From Bacillota bacterium (GTDB lineage: Bacteria > Sysuimicrobiota > Sysuimicrobiia > Sysuimicrobiales > Segetimicrobiaceae), in assembly GCA_021324975.1 (NCBI GenBank), contig JAJPIA010000094.1, forward strand, positions 1 through 50,203: DNA of 50,203 nucleotides, in the 5' to 3' direction. A program made the translations under genes and the position numbers. This document shows positions 15,018 through 23,636 of this stretch, piece after piece. Below the pieces are notes generated by a model. The model saw only the letters and a program-made list of their open reading frames with translations, had not been told where the DNA came from and made no database searches. Position 1 is the first letter of the stretch. Each line of letters begins with the position of its first letter.

Positions 15018-16418
15018 ATGGCGCGCGCGGCGTTGCTCGCGCTGCTGCTCTGTGCCGGCGTGGCGCTCGCGCCGGCGCACGCTGCGGACGGCAACCTCGT
15101 GGTGGCCGCGCTCCAGGCGCTCGAGCAGCACTATGTGAAACCCGTGGACGACGTGGGCCTGCTCAACGCGGCGATTGGCGCGCTGCGGAAGTCGGCGCAC
15201 CTTGATGCCGACGCGCTGCCCGACATCCCTCCCGGCACCGGCGCATCCGCGTCGGGCATGTTTCTCGACGCCTTCGACCGGGCGGTCCAGAGCGCTACGG
15301 GCTCATCGACCGATCTCGCCTACGCCGCGACACGCGCCATGCTCGCGTCGTTGCACGATAGCCACGTGAATTTCTACGCACCAGCGGCGTTCGTCGAGCT
15401 TCAGCGGAGCTTGGCCGGGCAGGCCAGCTACGTGGGCATCGGTGTGTACGTCAAAAGCATCAAGATGCCGAATGGCAAGAGCGTCGCGTTCGTGGCGGCG
15501 CCGTTCCCGGGCGGCCCGGCGGCTCGCGCCGGCCTTCAGCGCTTCGACCGCATCCTGCGGGTCAACGGGAAGGATACGACCGGAATGACGGCCGGCGATC
15601 TCGTCGGCGTCCTGCGCGGGTCTCCCGGTTCGCCGGTTGCGGTGACGGTGAAGCGCGGGAACGGTCGCACGGTGACCGTGTCGATCGTCCGCCACGCCAT
15701 CAACATCCCCCCCGTGGCGGCGTCCTTCATCCGGCCGGGCGTAGCCTACGTCCGCCTCTTGGGCTTCCCCCAGGGGACCGGCCGCACGTTGCGGACGGCG
15801 CTCCGCGCCATGGCCGCGCGCGCCGCGATCTCCGCGATGATTCTGGACCTCCGGAGTAACGGCGGCGGGCTGATCCAGGAAGGACGCCGCGTGGCCGGAA
15901 CGTTGCTCCCGCCCGGCACCGTGTTGGGGCATACGCTCGAGCGCGCGAACCCGCCCGCGGAGCTGACATCCGACGGAGCGCCCATCGTTTCGGCGGACAC
16001 CCCGCTGATAGTCCTGATCGACGACGGGACGGCGTCGACGGCGGAACTGCTGACGGCGGGCCTGCGCGATGCCCACCGCGGCACATTGCTCGGGGAGAAG
16101 ACCGAAGGCGCGCTTGGAGTTGCCCTGCGATTTCCGCTGCCGGAGGGCGGGATGGAAATCACCGTGTCGCAAGTGAGCGGTCCGCGCTACGAGCAAATCG
16201 AGGGGGTGGGGATCACCCCGGACCTTCCGGTCGATCTTACGGTGGCGGACGTGACGCGGGGCGAGGACACGCAGTTGGAGGCGGCGCTGCGGAGCCTCGA
16301 GCGGCCGCGCGCTAGCAGCCCCCGTGTCCCGGATCGTAGATGCAGTACGTGGCGTTCACCCCTGGGTCCCACGATACCGTCTTTGCCGTGTGCCGTTGCT
16401 GGTCTGTGGAATCCGTGA
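15018..16418 (+). CDS. S41 family C-terminal-processing-peptidase homologue lacking the catalytic Lys
   Basis: About 466 residues: a signal peptide (ALLALLLCAGVALAPAHA), an N-terminal helical region, a PDZ domain (about residues 135-225, containing GGPAARAGLQRFDRILRVNG), and an S41 tail-specific protease domain (about 240-420). Catalytic Ser340 is present in DGTASTAE. The Lys normally 25 residues later, in the 'TxGKG' motif, is Ala365 (GEKTEGAL). The protein may be inactive or use another base; K361 is nearby. The last 30 or so residues are unlike the family and overlap the convergent gene at 16312, so the stop may have shifted. It follows the LAGLIDADG-like gene by 38 bases. Confidence 0.82.
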   Translation: MARAALLALLLCAGVALAPAHAADGNLVVAALQALEQHYVKPVDDVGLLNAAIGALRKSAHLDADALPDIPPGTGASASGMFLDAFDRAVQSATGSSTDLAYAATRAMLASLHDSHVNFYAPAAFVELQRSLAGQASYVGIGVYVKSIKMPNGKSVAFVAAPFPGGPAARAGLQRFDRILRVNGKDTTGMTAGDLVGVLRGSPGSPVAVTVKRGNGRTVTVSIVRHAINIPPVAASFIRPGVAYVRLLGFPQGTGRTLRTALRAMAARAAISAMILDLRSNGGGLIQEGRRVAGTLLPPGTVLGHTLERANPPAELTSDGAPIVSADTPLIVLIDDGTASTAELLTAGLRDAHRGTLLGEKTEGALGVALRFPLPEGGMEITVSQVSGPRYEQIEGVGITPDLPVDLTVADVTRGEDTQLEAALRSLERPRASSPRVPDRRCSTWRSPLGPTIPSLPCAVAGLWNP

Positions 16419-16674
16419 CCACGATGGCCTCGACGCGGTGCGCACCGGGCGATGCGGTCGCGTAGACCGACTCTCCGGGCCCGGCCGAGCCCTGCGGGAC
16501 GTCGTCGATGAGAAAGCGGACCGTCCCCTCGGCGAGTTGGTTCCACAGGCGGACGCACACATAAGAAGGATGCGCGGTGCCGCAGGCGGGAGAAAACCCG
16601 GGTTGCGCCTGGCCCCACGCGGTCGCAGGGCACACGATCACCAGCGGCAGCAGGACCACCGCGACCGTCTTCAT
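16312..16674 (-). CDS. small secreted protein of unknown function
   Basis: 120 residues with a signal peptide (VAVVLLPLVIVCPATAWGQA) and a mature part of about 98 residues holding four cysteines: C31 and C40 near the start of the mature part, C111 in TYC and C120 as the last residue (GHGGC). Two exported disulfides are plausible. The middle (VRFLIDDVPQGSAGPGESV) suggests a small beta-sandwich. No family was recognised. GGGAGG lies about 10 bases before the ATG. Its 3' end overlaps the end of the convergent S41 gene by 107 bases. Confidence 0.72.
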   Translation of the reverse strand: MKTVAVVLLPLVIVCPATAWGQAQPGFSPACGTAHPSYVCVRLWNQLAEGTVRFLIDDVPQGSAGPGESVYATASPGAHRVEAIVVTDSTDQQRHTAKTVSWDPGVNATYCIYDPGHGGC

Positions 16675-16843
16675 GAGGGTCCACCTCCCGCTCCTATTTT
16701 ACCTCTTTTACCTCGCGCGACATTTAGGTGCGCGATGGCGGAGGCCTCGGCTGCTACGGCACAAAACATGCGGTGCTTGCGTACACTACGATCGAGGCCG
16801 GCAAGCGCGGCCGTTGGGGTATAGTTAGGGAGGGGACGATCAG

Positions 16844-17578
16844 GTGATACACGGGACAAGCCCTATGCAGAGCCGAGGAGTGCACGGACGCAAGAGCGGA
16901 AGGGTCGTGGGCCGGGCCGCCGGCCTCGCGGTCGTCCTGTACGTGCTGGTGGTCGGTGTGACCATCGCGGCCATGTTCGGAGCGGCCGGCATGGGGGCGG
17001 CGCAGGCGCAACCCGGCGCCGGGGTCGTCTCGCCCGCAGAGATGGCCGGAACGTGGCAGTGGTGGTGCTGCGGTGCGAGTCACGGATCTGTGATCCTGAC
17101 CGTCAGGCCGGATGGTACGCTCGACGGCCGCATCGTCGAGGACGGCCAAGGAGCCGCGGCGCCGATCCGGCACGTGCGGGTTGATCAAAACACGGTGACC
17201 TTCACCCGGGCAACGGCATCGGGCTGCCTCCAGCAGTGGACGGGGGTCGTGAGCCGGAGCACGGGGGGCAATGGCGGCGCGGGCGGTGCAGGCGGCGCGG
17301 GCGGTGCAGGCGGCGCCGGCGGCGCGGGGGGCGCCGGCGGTGCAGGCGGCAACGGAGGTAACGGCGGCAATGGCGGAAGCGGCGGGGGTGGGGGCCAGGC
17401 TGGCGCCGGAGGAGCTGGGGGCCAGGCTGGCGCCGGAGGTATCGGCGGCACGCCCGGCATGCCGGGCCGTCCGGGCGTGCCGGGAGCACCGGGTCGACCC
17501 GGTCTCGTCTGGAGTGGTCAGGTGAGCGGCTGCGGGGTTACGGGTTCCGCGGCGAACTTCCGGGCCTGGAAACTCTAG
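16844..17578 (+). CDS. exported protein with glycine-rich and collagen-like repeats
   Basis: 244 residues. A signal peptide or membrane anchor (AVVLYVLVVGVTIAAMFGAA) precedes a small domain (about 65-140) that begins MAGTWQWWCCG and reads like a beta-barrel lipocalin-type 'TWxW' opening. Then come (GGAGGA)n repeats, GGQAGAGG units and a short collagen-type tract GMPGRPGVPGAPGRPG. The C-terminal VSGCGVTGSAANFRAWKL holds one more Cys. The start is GTG 16844 with a strong GGGAGGGG eight bases upstream. Function unknown. It shares its glycine-rich composition with the protein at 11909-13549, 3.3 kb away. Confidence 0.78.
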   Translation: MIHGTSPMQSRGVHGRKSGRVVGRAAGLAVVLYVLVVGVTIAAMFGAAGMGAAQAQPGAGVVSPAEMAGTWQWWCCGASHGSVILTVRPDGTLDGRIVEDGQGAAAPIRHVRVDQNTVTFTRATASGCLQQWTGVVSRSTGGNGGAGGAGGAGGAGGAGGAGGAGGAGGNGGNGGNGGSGGGGGQAGAGGAGGQAGAGGIGGTPGMPGRPGVPGAPGRPGLVWSGQVSGCGVTGSAANFRAWKL

Positions 17579-17660
17579 GGCCTCGTGTCGTATCTCCGAC
17601 GAGGGTAGGCGGGCTGGGCGGACGTGACCGAAGAGTAATGCGGTGGTGCAGTAGCGGGTA

Positions 17661-18446
17661 TCACGTCCCCAGCGCATCCAGCCGAGCCATATCATCCGCG
17701 GTGATCTCGAAGTCGAATACCGCCGCGTTCTCTTCCATGTGCGGGGCGTGTTCGGATTTCGGCAGGGCGATGGTCTCCTTTTGCAGCGCCCACCGGATGA
17801 GGATCTGCGCCGGCGATTTGTCGTAGCGTCGCGCGATCTCGCCCAGCCTCCGGTTCCGGAGATTGCGGCCCTTGGTTAGCGGGCTGTACGCTTCGACCGC
17901 GATGCCTTCCCGGCGGCAGTAGTCTGCGAGCTCCTGGTCGAACCCAAACGGCGAGCATTTGATCTGGTTGACCGCCGGCGGGATCTTCGCCATGCGCAGG
18001 ATCTCGGCAAGTTGGTCGATCGAGTGGTTGCTGACGCCGATGGCCCGGCACCGTCCGTCCGCGCAGAGCTCTTCCATCGCCGACCATGTCCGGGTGACAA
18101 GGCCCGGCGCCGGCCAGTGCACGAGGTACAGATCGACGTAGTCCAGGCGGAGCCGCGCCAGGCTCTCGTCGAACGCCTTGCGGGCATGCGGCTGATCGCC
18201 GTTCGCCAGCTTGGTCGTGACCCACACGTCTGACCGCGGCAGGCCGCTCGCGCGAACTCCGTCCCCCACGCCTTCTTCGTTGCCGTACATCTTGGCCGTG
18301 TCGATGTGCCGGTATCCGAGGCGGAGGGCCTGGACGACGGCCTTCGCGGTGGGTTCTCCATTCGCGATCGGCCAGGTCCCCAACCCCAAGACGGGAATGG
18401 CCGTGCCGTTGTTGAGCGGGACCCGAGACTGCGGGCCGGTGACCAT
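17661..18446 (-). CDS. aldo/keto reductase
   Basis: NADPH-dependent (beta/alpha)8-barrel oxidoreductase of about 261 residues, closest in pattern to bacterial diketogluconate-reductase-type AKRs. The catalytic tetrad can be placed: Asp and Tyr in YRHIDTAKMYGNE, Lys in TTKLANG, and His in LYLVHWPAPG. Other landmarks are IGVSNHSIDQL, AYSPLTKGRN and the nucleotide-binding ALPKSEH. I chose ATG 18446, with AGAAGAGG five bases upstream, over an upstream TTG at 18470. It is a single gene; the physiological carbonyl substrate cannot be told. Confidence 0.92.
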   Translation of the reverse strand: MVTGPQSRVPLNNGTAIPVLGLGTWPIANGEPTAKAVVQALRLGYRHIDTAKMYGNEEGVGDGVRASGLPRSDVWVTTKLANGDQPHARKAFDESLARLRLDYVDLYLVHWPAPGLVTRTWSAMEELCADGRCRAIGVSNHSIDQLAEILRMAKIPPAVNQIKCSPFGFDQELADYCRREGIAVEAYSPLTKGRNLRNRRLGEIARRYDKSPAQILIRWALQKETIALPKSEHAPHMEENAAVFDFEITADDMARLDALGT

Positions 18447-18632
18447 GGGGACCTCTTCTCGGCGCCGCAACCGCGTCCCTCGTTCCCATTTTGTTCTTTC
18501 TTGCGCTCGCCGGGCGGCGATCTTCGCGACTTTCGCAGAGCGTATTCACGACCTCTTCACGCCGTCCGTTTACGATCGGGCACAGAGGCTGGGGGTGGTG
18601 AACGCTGCCCGGCCCGAAAGTGAGGGATAACG

Positions 18633-19166
18633 ATGCGTCGAGTGACCGCGGTAATCACAGGGCTTCTGGTGGCGTGCTTGGGGTTTGCGAGCGTCGGCAG
18701 CGCTCAAGCGCCGCAACCGCTGCAGGTTCAAGGAACGCTGCAGGCGGCAAACTGCCAGGCGCAGGAGCTGACCTTGAACACATCCGGCGGTGCCACCACC
18801 TTTCCGATCACCAATCAGACGGCGATCTACGTGAACGGCCGGCTGACGTCCGTGTGCGCGCTGGCGTCCTTTACGGGCGCGCCGGTGACGGCCTACCTGG
18901 TCCCGGAGAACAGCCAGTTCATTCTCGGCCGCGTGGACGTGAACGCGCCTCAGAGCGCGTCCCAGCCCGCGCCTGCGGGCGTGGCCGCGCCGTCGTCGAG
19001 CTCGACGGCCGTGGGGATCGCAGTCGGCGCGCTCGTCCTGGGTGGTCTTGCCTACCTGATCCTGCACAACGCCGCGTCCCATCCCGCGCCGGCCTACGAC
19101 TACGGTCATCGGTACGATCGACGCTACTGCGGCAGTGATCGCTACTGGAACGCGAGGTGCCCGTAG
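18633..19166 (+). CDS. secreted, membrane-anchored protein of unknown function
   Basis: 177 residues. A signal peptide (AVITGLLVACLGFASVGSAQA) is followed by a domain of about 80 residues opening with LQVQGTLQAANCQAQELTL that looks like a small OB or beta-barrel fold, with two cysteines. Then come an Ala/Pro/Ser linker, a membrane helix (VGIAVGALVLGGLAYLILH) and a short Tyr/Arg-rich tail containing two cysteines. GAGGGA lies about eight bases before the ATG. A perfect 16-bp hairpin follows the gene. I recognise no named family. Confidence 0.75.
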   Translation: MRRVTAVITGLLVACLGFASVGSAQAPQPLQVQGTLQAANCQAQELTLNTSGGATTFPITNQTAIYVNGRLTSVCALASFTGAPVTAYLVPENSQFILGRVDVNAPQSASQPAPAGVAAPSSSSTAVGIAVGALVLGGLAYLILHNAASHPAPAYDYGHRYDRRYCGSDRYWNARCP

Positions 19167-19206
19167 CGCTCCGCAGAGGGAGCGGATCGCGCAAGGACGG
19201 ATGTCG

Positions 19207-19241
19207 CATCGGCTTCCCGGCGCCGCGCCGGGAAGCCGATG
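19207..19241 (+). terminator. 16-bp perfect hairpin downstream of 18633-19166
   Basis: CATCGGCTTCCCGGCG pairs perfectly with CGCCGGGAAGCCGATG around a CCG loop, 40 bases after the stop codon. There is no T-tract on either side, so factor-independent termination is uncertain; it may serve as a 3' stabiliser. Confidence 0.5.
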
Positions 19242-19355
19242 GCCCATGGATGCGGGGTGGGCGTCCCCCGGGCGCGCCCGCAGATTTGGGCGCGCCGTGC
19301 AGGGCGGTCGCCCGAGCAGTTGTCGGCTGCGCGAGGGGATACGGGCCGCGGCGCG

Positions 19356-19922
19356 TTAATGCGAGGGATGCGGGACCAATTCCGCGGCGGAGCGTAGGGC
19401 GTGCACCATTTCCTCTAGACCCCGCTGGGCGTCGTCAGGGACGCCCCCGGCCAGCGGAAGCAAGATCCCCTGGAACACCTCGTGCGCGTCCAGCTGCACC
19501 CGATCGGACCCCACCGGGTCGATAGAGAACGTGAGCGTGCGTTGTAGGTTGTGCCCCAGCATCCAGCCGCCCCAGCTCAACTCCTGCTCCGGCTTGACGC
19601 TCAGCACCGTCTCCTCGATGACGACGGTTTGATTGCCGTTGTGAAGCGTGAGCTCGAGCTGTGCCCCTTCGCGGAGCTCGCCTTTCGCGGGTGAGATGTA
19701 GGGGTTCCACGCAGGGTAGCGGGGTAGATCGGTCAAGAGGTCCCACACGGTGTCGGCGGACGCGTTGATCACGACGAGCGACCGCGCCTCGCGGTGCGTG
19801 CTGAGATTGGGCAGGCTTAACGTCTGCGCCAGGACCATGAGCGTCGCCATCACGCCGGCGTGGAGCCGGATTCCGGTTCCGCCTGGGCCGCGCCGCGGCA
19901 GGGCGCGGGAACCGATGCCCAT
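19356..19922 (-). CDS. SRPBCC family protein (polyketide cyclase/dehydrase-like)
   Basis: 188 residues from ATG 19922, or 164 from ATG 19850. The N-terminal part is hydrophobic (VMATLMVLAQTLSLPNL). The SRPBCC domain (about 45-180) shows the standard VVINASADTVWDLLTDLPRY opening, then WNPYISPAKGEL and WGGWMLGHNLQRTLTF. Such ligand-binding domains have varied roles and no substrate can be inferred. It is divergent from the pyrophosphatase gene and shares the short AT-rich interval TATATCATG with it as a possible promoter zone. Confidence 0.8.
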   Translation of the reverse strand: MGIGSRALPRRGPGGTGIRLHAGVMATLMVLAQTLSLPNLSTHREARSLVVINASADTVWDLLTDLPRYPAWNPYISPAKGELREGAQLELTLHNGNQTVVIEETVLSVKPEQELSWGGWMLGHNLQRTLTFSIDPVGSDRVQLDAHEVFQGILLPLAGGVPDDAQRGLEEMVHALRSAAELVPHPSH

Positions 19923-20035
19923 GGGCTCACTATATCATGTCCGCGGTCGGCCGGCGCCGCAGGTCGCGCCGCCAGGAGAGATCGCCCGCCGAGCGGAATC
20001 GTCGCTCGCCCACGCTTTCCCCGACGAGGTGTGCC

Positions 20036-20563
20036 ATGGGGTGGTCCACGCTGTCGATCGGCGCCCGCGCTCCCGAGATCGTCAACGCCGTGGTCGAGAT
20101 CCCGAAAGGCTCCAGCAATAAGTACGAGTACGACGAGACGCTCGGGGTGATCCGCCTGGATCGCGTCCTGTTCTCGCCCATCTACTATCCCGCCGACTAC
20201 GGGTTCATCCCGGAGACGCGGTCGCCGGACGGCGACCACCTCGACATCATGGTGTTGATCTCCCAACCGACGTTCCCCGGCTGTGTGCTCGAGGCCGCGC
20301 CGGTGGGGATCCTCGACATGCGTGACGAGGCCGGGCGCGACTGGAAGATTATCGGCGTCGCCGTCGGCGACACGCGGATGGCGTCCACGCGGACCATCGA
20401 CAGCGTCAACCAGCACACGCGCCGCGAGATCGAGCACTTCTTCGAGACCTACAAGAACCTGGAAGGCAAGGCCGTCACGGTGACGGGATGGCGCGGCCAG
20501 GAGGACGCCTACCGGGTCATCACCGAGGCGCGGGCGCGGTATCGGGGCGCCCAGGCCCGCTAG
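20036..20563 (+). CDS. ppa: inorganic pyrophosphatase
   Basis: Family I soluble pyrophosphatase that hydrolyses PPi to two phosphates with Mg2+, 175 residues, the normal size. Active-site blocks are VEIPKGSSNKYEYDE near residue 20, YPADYGFIPETRSPDGDHLD near 55 (with metal-binding Asp residues), and the later DSVNQHTRREIEHFFETYK helix. The ATG at 20036 has GAGG seven bases upstream; the open frame before it is Arg-rich and not protein-like. It is convergent with the two permease genes, with only 4 bases between the stop codons. Confidence 0.95.
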   Translation: MGWSTLSIGARAPEIVNAVVEIPKGSSNKYEYDETLGVIRLDRVLFSPIYYPADYGFIPETRSPDGDHLDIMVLISQPTFPGCVLEAAPVGILDMRDEAGRDWKIIGVAVGDTRMASTRTIDSVNQHTRREIEHFFETYKNLEGKAVTVTGWRGQEDAYRVITEARARYRGAQAR

Positions 20564-20567
20564 GCCG

Positions 20568-21470
20568 TTATCGCTGGAGGCCGATGTTGGCCTTGGGGTC
20601 GAGGAAGCTCGCCACGGCTTCGCCGAACAGATTGAACGCCAGCACCGCCAACATGATGACGACGCCCGGGAGCACGGACTCCCAGGGCGCGATCATGAGC
20701 GACTGCCGCCCCTCGTTGATGATCGCGCCCCAGGTCGGCGTGGGCGGGAGCACTCCGAGCCCGAGGTAGTCGAGTCCCGCCTCGATCAAGATGGCGATCG
20801 GGATGGAGAACGTCCCGTACACCGTGAGAACCTGAAAGAGGTTCGGCAGAATGTGCCGCAACATTACGCGCCCGAGCCCCGCGCCGCTCGCCCGCGCCGC
20901 GGAGACGAACTCCATCTCTCGAAGTGAGAGCGTGCACGCGTGGGTGATCCGCGCGAAGCGGGGGACGTAGGCGATCCCCACGGCCAGCATCACATTCTGG
21001 ACGCCCGACCCAAAGAACGCCAGGATCAGGATCGCGAGCAGGATGAACGGGAACGCCAGCGCCACGTCGATGCAGCGCATGATCGCCTGCTCCGCGCGCC
21101 GCGCGCTGATGCCCGCCATCATGCCGAGGAGTGTCCCGCCGGCCGCTCCGATCGCGACCGCGAGCACGCCGACGAGCAGGGAGAGGCGCGTGCCGTAGAT
21201 CACCCGCGACAGGATGTCCCGGCCGAACAGGTCCGTGCCGAACGGATGCTGCCACGTGGGCGGTTGGAACGACGCCGCCGGGGACACGAGTGACGGGCTG
21301 TAGGGCGCCAGGAGCGGCGCGAACACCGCGGTGATCACGAGGAGCACAATGAAGCCCAGCGACAGGAGCGCCGGGACGTTGCGCTGCAGGTTCTTGCCGA
21401 ACGCGCGCCACCGCGATCGCGTGGCCGGCGCGGCCGGGGCGAGGGCGACGGACGGCAGCGCTTGGACCAT
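20568..21470 (-). CDS. peptide/nickel-type ABC permease (DppC-like)
   Basis: 300 residues with an N-terminal helix (NVPALLSLGFIVLLVITAVF), the DppC hallmark WQHPFGTDLFGRDILSRVIY, and a BPD_transp_1 domain. Its EAA loop reads FVSAARASGAGLGRVMLRH, and PTPTWGAIINEG is near the end. It follows its partner permease by 4 bases and would pair with it. No binding protein or ATPase is adjacent. The 3.6-7.1 kb set also lacks ATPases but has its own permease pair, so this is a separate transporter. Confidence 0.92.
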   Translation of the reverse strand: MVQALPSVALAPAAPATRSRWRAFGKNLQRNVPALLSLGFIVLLVITAVFAPLLAPYSPSLVSPAASFQPPTWQHPFGTDLFGRDILSRVIYGTRLSLLVGVLAVAIGAAGGTLLGMMAGISARRAEQAIMRCIDVALAFPFILLAILILAFFGSGVQNVMLAVGIAYVPRFARITHACTLSLREMEFVSAARASGAGLGRVMLRHILPNLFQVLTVYGTFSIPIAILIEAGLDYLGLGVLPPTPTWGAIINEGRQSLMIAPWESVLPGVVIMLAVLAFNLFGEAVASFLDPKANIGLQR

Positions 21471-21474
21471 GCGG

Positions 21475-22416
21475 CTACTGATATTGGATCCGGGGGTCCA
21501 CGGCCGCGTAACAGAGGTCCGTCACGAGGTTCATCACGACCAACGACACGGCGAGGATGATGACGCACGCCTGGACCTGCACGTAGTCGCGGCCAGTGAC
21601 CGAGTTCACGAGGAGGCTCCCGATGCCGGGACGCGCGAACACGGTCTCGATGACGGCGGTCCCGCCCACGACTTCCCCGACGGCCAGTCCGAGGATGCTC
21701 AGCACCGGCAGCATGGCGTTGCGCAGGGCGTGGCGGAAGACGACGGAGGCGCCCGCGAGCCCCTTGGCGCGGGCAGTCCGGATGTAGTCGTCCCGGAGCA
21801 CCGACAGGAGCGTCGTGCGGGTGATCCGCGTGAGGTAGGCAAGGAGACCGGCCGAGAGCGCCACCGCCGGCAAGATGGTGTGCGGAACGATCGAGGCAGG
21901 CTGGGCAAGCGTGCCGGCGCCGATCGATGGCACCCATCCCAGGCGGCCCGCAAAGACGATGAGCAGCACAATGCCGACGAGGAAGTTCGGCGCGGAGATC
22001 AGGAGCAGCGACAGGAAGAGGGACAGGCGGTCCGCCACGGTCTCGTTGCGTACGGCGGCGGTCACCCCGAGGGGAATGCCCACGCCGACGGCGATTGCCA
22101 GCGCGGATAGGCCTAGGATGACCGTGTAGGGCAGGGACGTCACGATCTGGTACGCGGCCGACTGCCCGGTGAGAAACGATGTGCCGAAGTTGCCGGCGGC
22201 AACGTTGCCGAGGTAGTGAAGGTACTGGACGACAAGGGGTTGATCCAAGCCCCACATGTGACGCAATGCGACCTCGCGGTCGCTCGTCGCGAACGGTCCG
22301 AGGAGGACGGCTGCGGGATCGCCCGGGAGGAGGTGGATGACGAGAAAGACGCTCGTGACCACCCCCCAGATTAACGGGATGATGAGAATGATGCGGCGGA
22401 TGACATACAGTCGCAT
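21475..22416 (-). CDS. peptide/nickel-type ABC permease (DppB-like)
   Basis: 313 residues, typical of DppB. Starts MRLYVIRRIILIIPLIWGVV as a first membrane helix, then the external loop with HMWGLDQPLVVQYL, and a BPD_transp_1 domain with EAA loop YIRTARAKGLAGASVVFRH and the ending CYAAVDPRIQYQ. It is the first gene of a two-gene unit with the DppC-like gene. About 110 bases of non-coding DNA separate it from the DUF3048 gene upstream on the same strand. Confidence 0.93.
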   Translation of the reverse strand: MRLYVIRRIILIIPLIWGVVTSVFLVIHLLPGDPAAVLLGPFATSDREVALRHMWGLDQPLVVQYLHYLGNVAAGNFGTSFLTGQSAAYQIVTSLPYTVILGLSALAIAVGVGIPLGVTAAVRNETVADRLSLFLSLLLISAPNFLVGIVLLIVFAGRLGWVPSIGAGTLAQPASIVPHTILPAVALSAGLLAYLTRITRTTLLSVLRDDYIRTARAKGLAGASVVFRHALRNAMLPVLSILGLAVGEVVGGTAVIETVFARPGIGSLLVNSVTGRDYVQVQACVIILAVSLVVMNLVTDLCYAAVDPRIQYQ

Positions 22417-22529
22417 GAGAAGCGATTAGGCTCCGGCCACCGCTGCCGCGGCGCCGCACGGCGTCGCGCGTCCGTGAGGTTCGACGAGCCGGCGGGGCGT
22501 CCTGCCGCCGGGGCAATGCCGCGGTCGGG

Positions 22530-23594
22530 CTATGGCGAGAAGGTCTGGGAGACTTCGGGCGGGACGATTTCCACCCACTGAGGCCCGCGGTCGAAGGCGA
22601 TCTCATGTCCCGCGCCATCGAAGAAACGGAGGCGGTCCGCGCGGGTCGGCTTTCGCCACGTGCCCGGGACCGCGGTGCCGTCCTGCAGGACCCAGGCCCG
22701 GCCGGAGCCGATGTCGGCGAACGTCCAGGTGTCTTCCCCGATGACCGTCCGCCCGTGGGTGCGGGGGACCACGGCGATGGCGATCGACTTCGCCCTGAGG
22801 ACCAGGCCGGTGGCGGCGTCCGTGTCCGGAACGCCGCCCAGGCTGCGGGCGTAGTCGTTGGTCGCCGGCTCATAGGTCCACGTGACCGCGTACTCGGGCA
22901 ACGAAAACGCGATCGATGCGCTGCCGGCGGCCGGCCGCTGCGCCGCGGGGGCGTCGTCCTTCCAGCTCGCGGGCGCGACGGCGATGCCTTCCAGCGCGAC
23001 GCGCTGATCGATCACGCTACGGAGCGCTGCGGTTGACGTAAAGACGGTGTGCTCGAACGCCACGTGCGGCGCCGGGATCCGGCGAAACGCGGCAGCGTAC
23101 CGGAATTCATCCAGGTTCATGATCGGCAGTTGGTGGATGAGCGCCAACGCGTCGGCGTTGCCGCCGACGTGCGCAACGCCGGCGTCGATCTCGAGCGCAT
23201 AGTCAAGAAACTGGGTGCGCACCGACCGTACCGGACCGATGCGGTCGGCATCGTTCTCCGCGAAGACTGCCAGGTACCGCGTGATACCGCCTTCGGTGAT
23301 GGCTTCGTAGACTCGCGATGCGGCCGACAGCCCCCATTGGGGGCGCGCCTGCGTGAAGTTGTCGATGATGATCGCGATCGGCCGTCGTGCGGCGAGCTGG
23401 TAGGGTACGAGCAGACCGTCAATGGGATCCGGAACGAGGCCTTGAGGCGGACGCGGCGCCGTGGGCGGTCCGGGTCGGGCCTTGTGCACGGAGACCGGGT
23501 GATGCGGTCGCGCCGTCCACAACAGCATTGCGACGACGAGCACGAACGCCGACCCGGCGACCAAGCGAAATGCCCGGAGAGAACGATTGTGCAT
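22530..23594 (-). CDS. DUF3048 domain-containing exported protein (YerB-like)
   Basis: 354 residues with an N-terminal membrane or signal helix (AFRLVAGSAFVLVVAMLLW) and a DUF3048 domain. Characteristic strings are RPIAIIIDNFTQARPQWGLS, ITRYLAVFAENDADRIGPVR, DAGVAHVGGNADAL and the late TWTFADIGSGRAWVLQDG. B. subtilis YerB is a membrane-associated family member of unknown function that is common in Gram-positive-type bacteria. The ATG at 23594 has no ribosome site but lies only 14 bases from a strong -10 box, suggesting a near-leaderless mRNA. There is no lipobox Cys. Confidence 0.88.
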   Translation of the reverse strand: MHNRSLRAFRLVAGSAFVLVVAMLLWTARPHHPVSVHKARPGPPTAPRPPQGLVPDPIDGLLVPYQLAARRPIAIIIDNFTQARPQWGLSAASRVYEAITEGGITRYLAVFAENDADRIGPVRSVRTQFLDYALEIDAGVAHVGGNADALALIHQLPIMNLDEFRYAAAFRRIPAPHVAFEHTVFTSTAALRSVIDQRVALEGIAVAPASWKDDAPAAQRPAAGSASIAFSLPEYAVTWTYEPATNDYARSLGGVPDTDAATGLVLRAKSIAIAVVPRTHGRTVIGEDTWTFADIGSGRAWVLQDGTAVPGTWRKPTRADRLRFFDGAGHEIAFDRGPQWVEIVPPEVSQTFSP

Positions 23595-23607
23595 GGCGGA
23601 TGACGCC

Positions 23608-23636
23608 ACTATATCGGGCGTCCTGTGGCCTGGCAA
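23608..23636 (-). promoter_or_regulatory. sigma-70 promoter of the DUF3048 gene
   Basis: On the minus strand TTGCCA (23636-23631), a 17-base spacer, and TATAGT (23613-23608). The predicted start of transcription is near 23601, about seven bases before the ATG at 23594. Confidence 0.7.

Noticed and set aside
19207-19241. Hairpin as a true intrinsic terminator
   Set aside because: The stem is perfect but there is no T-tract, so it was listed with low confidence and not used to define an operon end.
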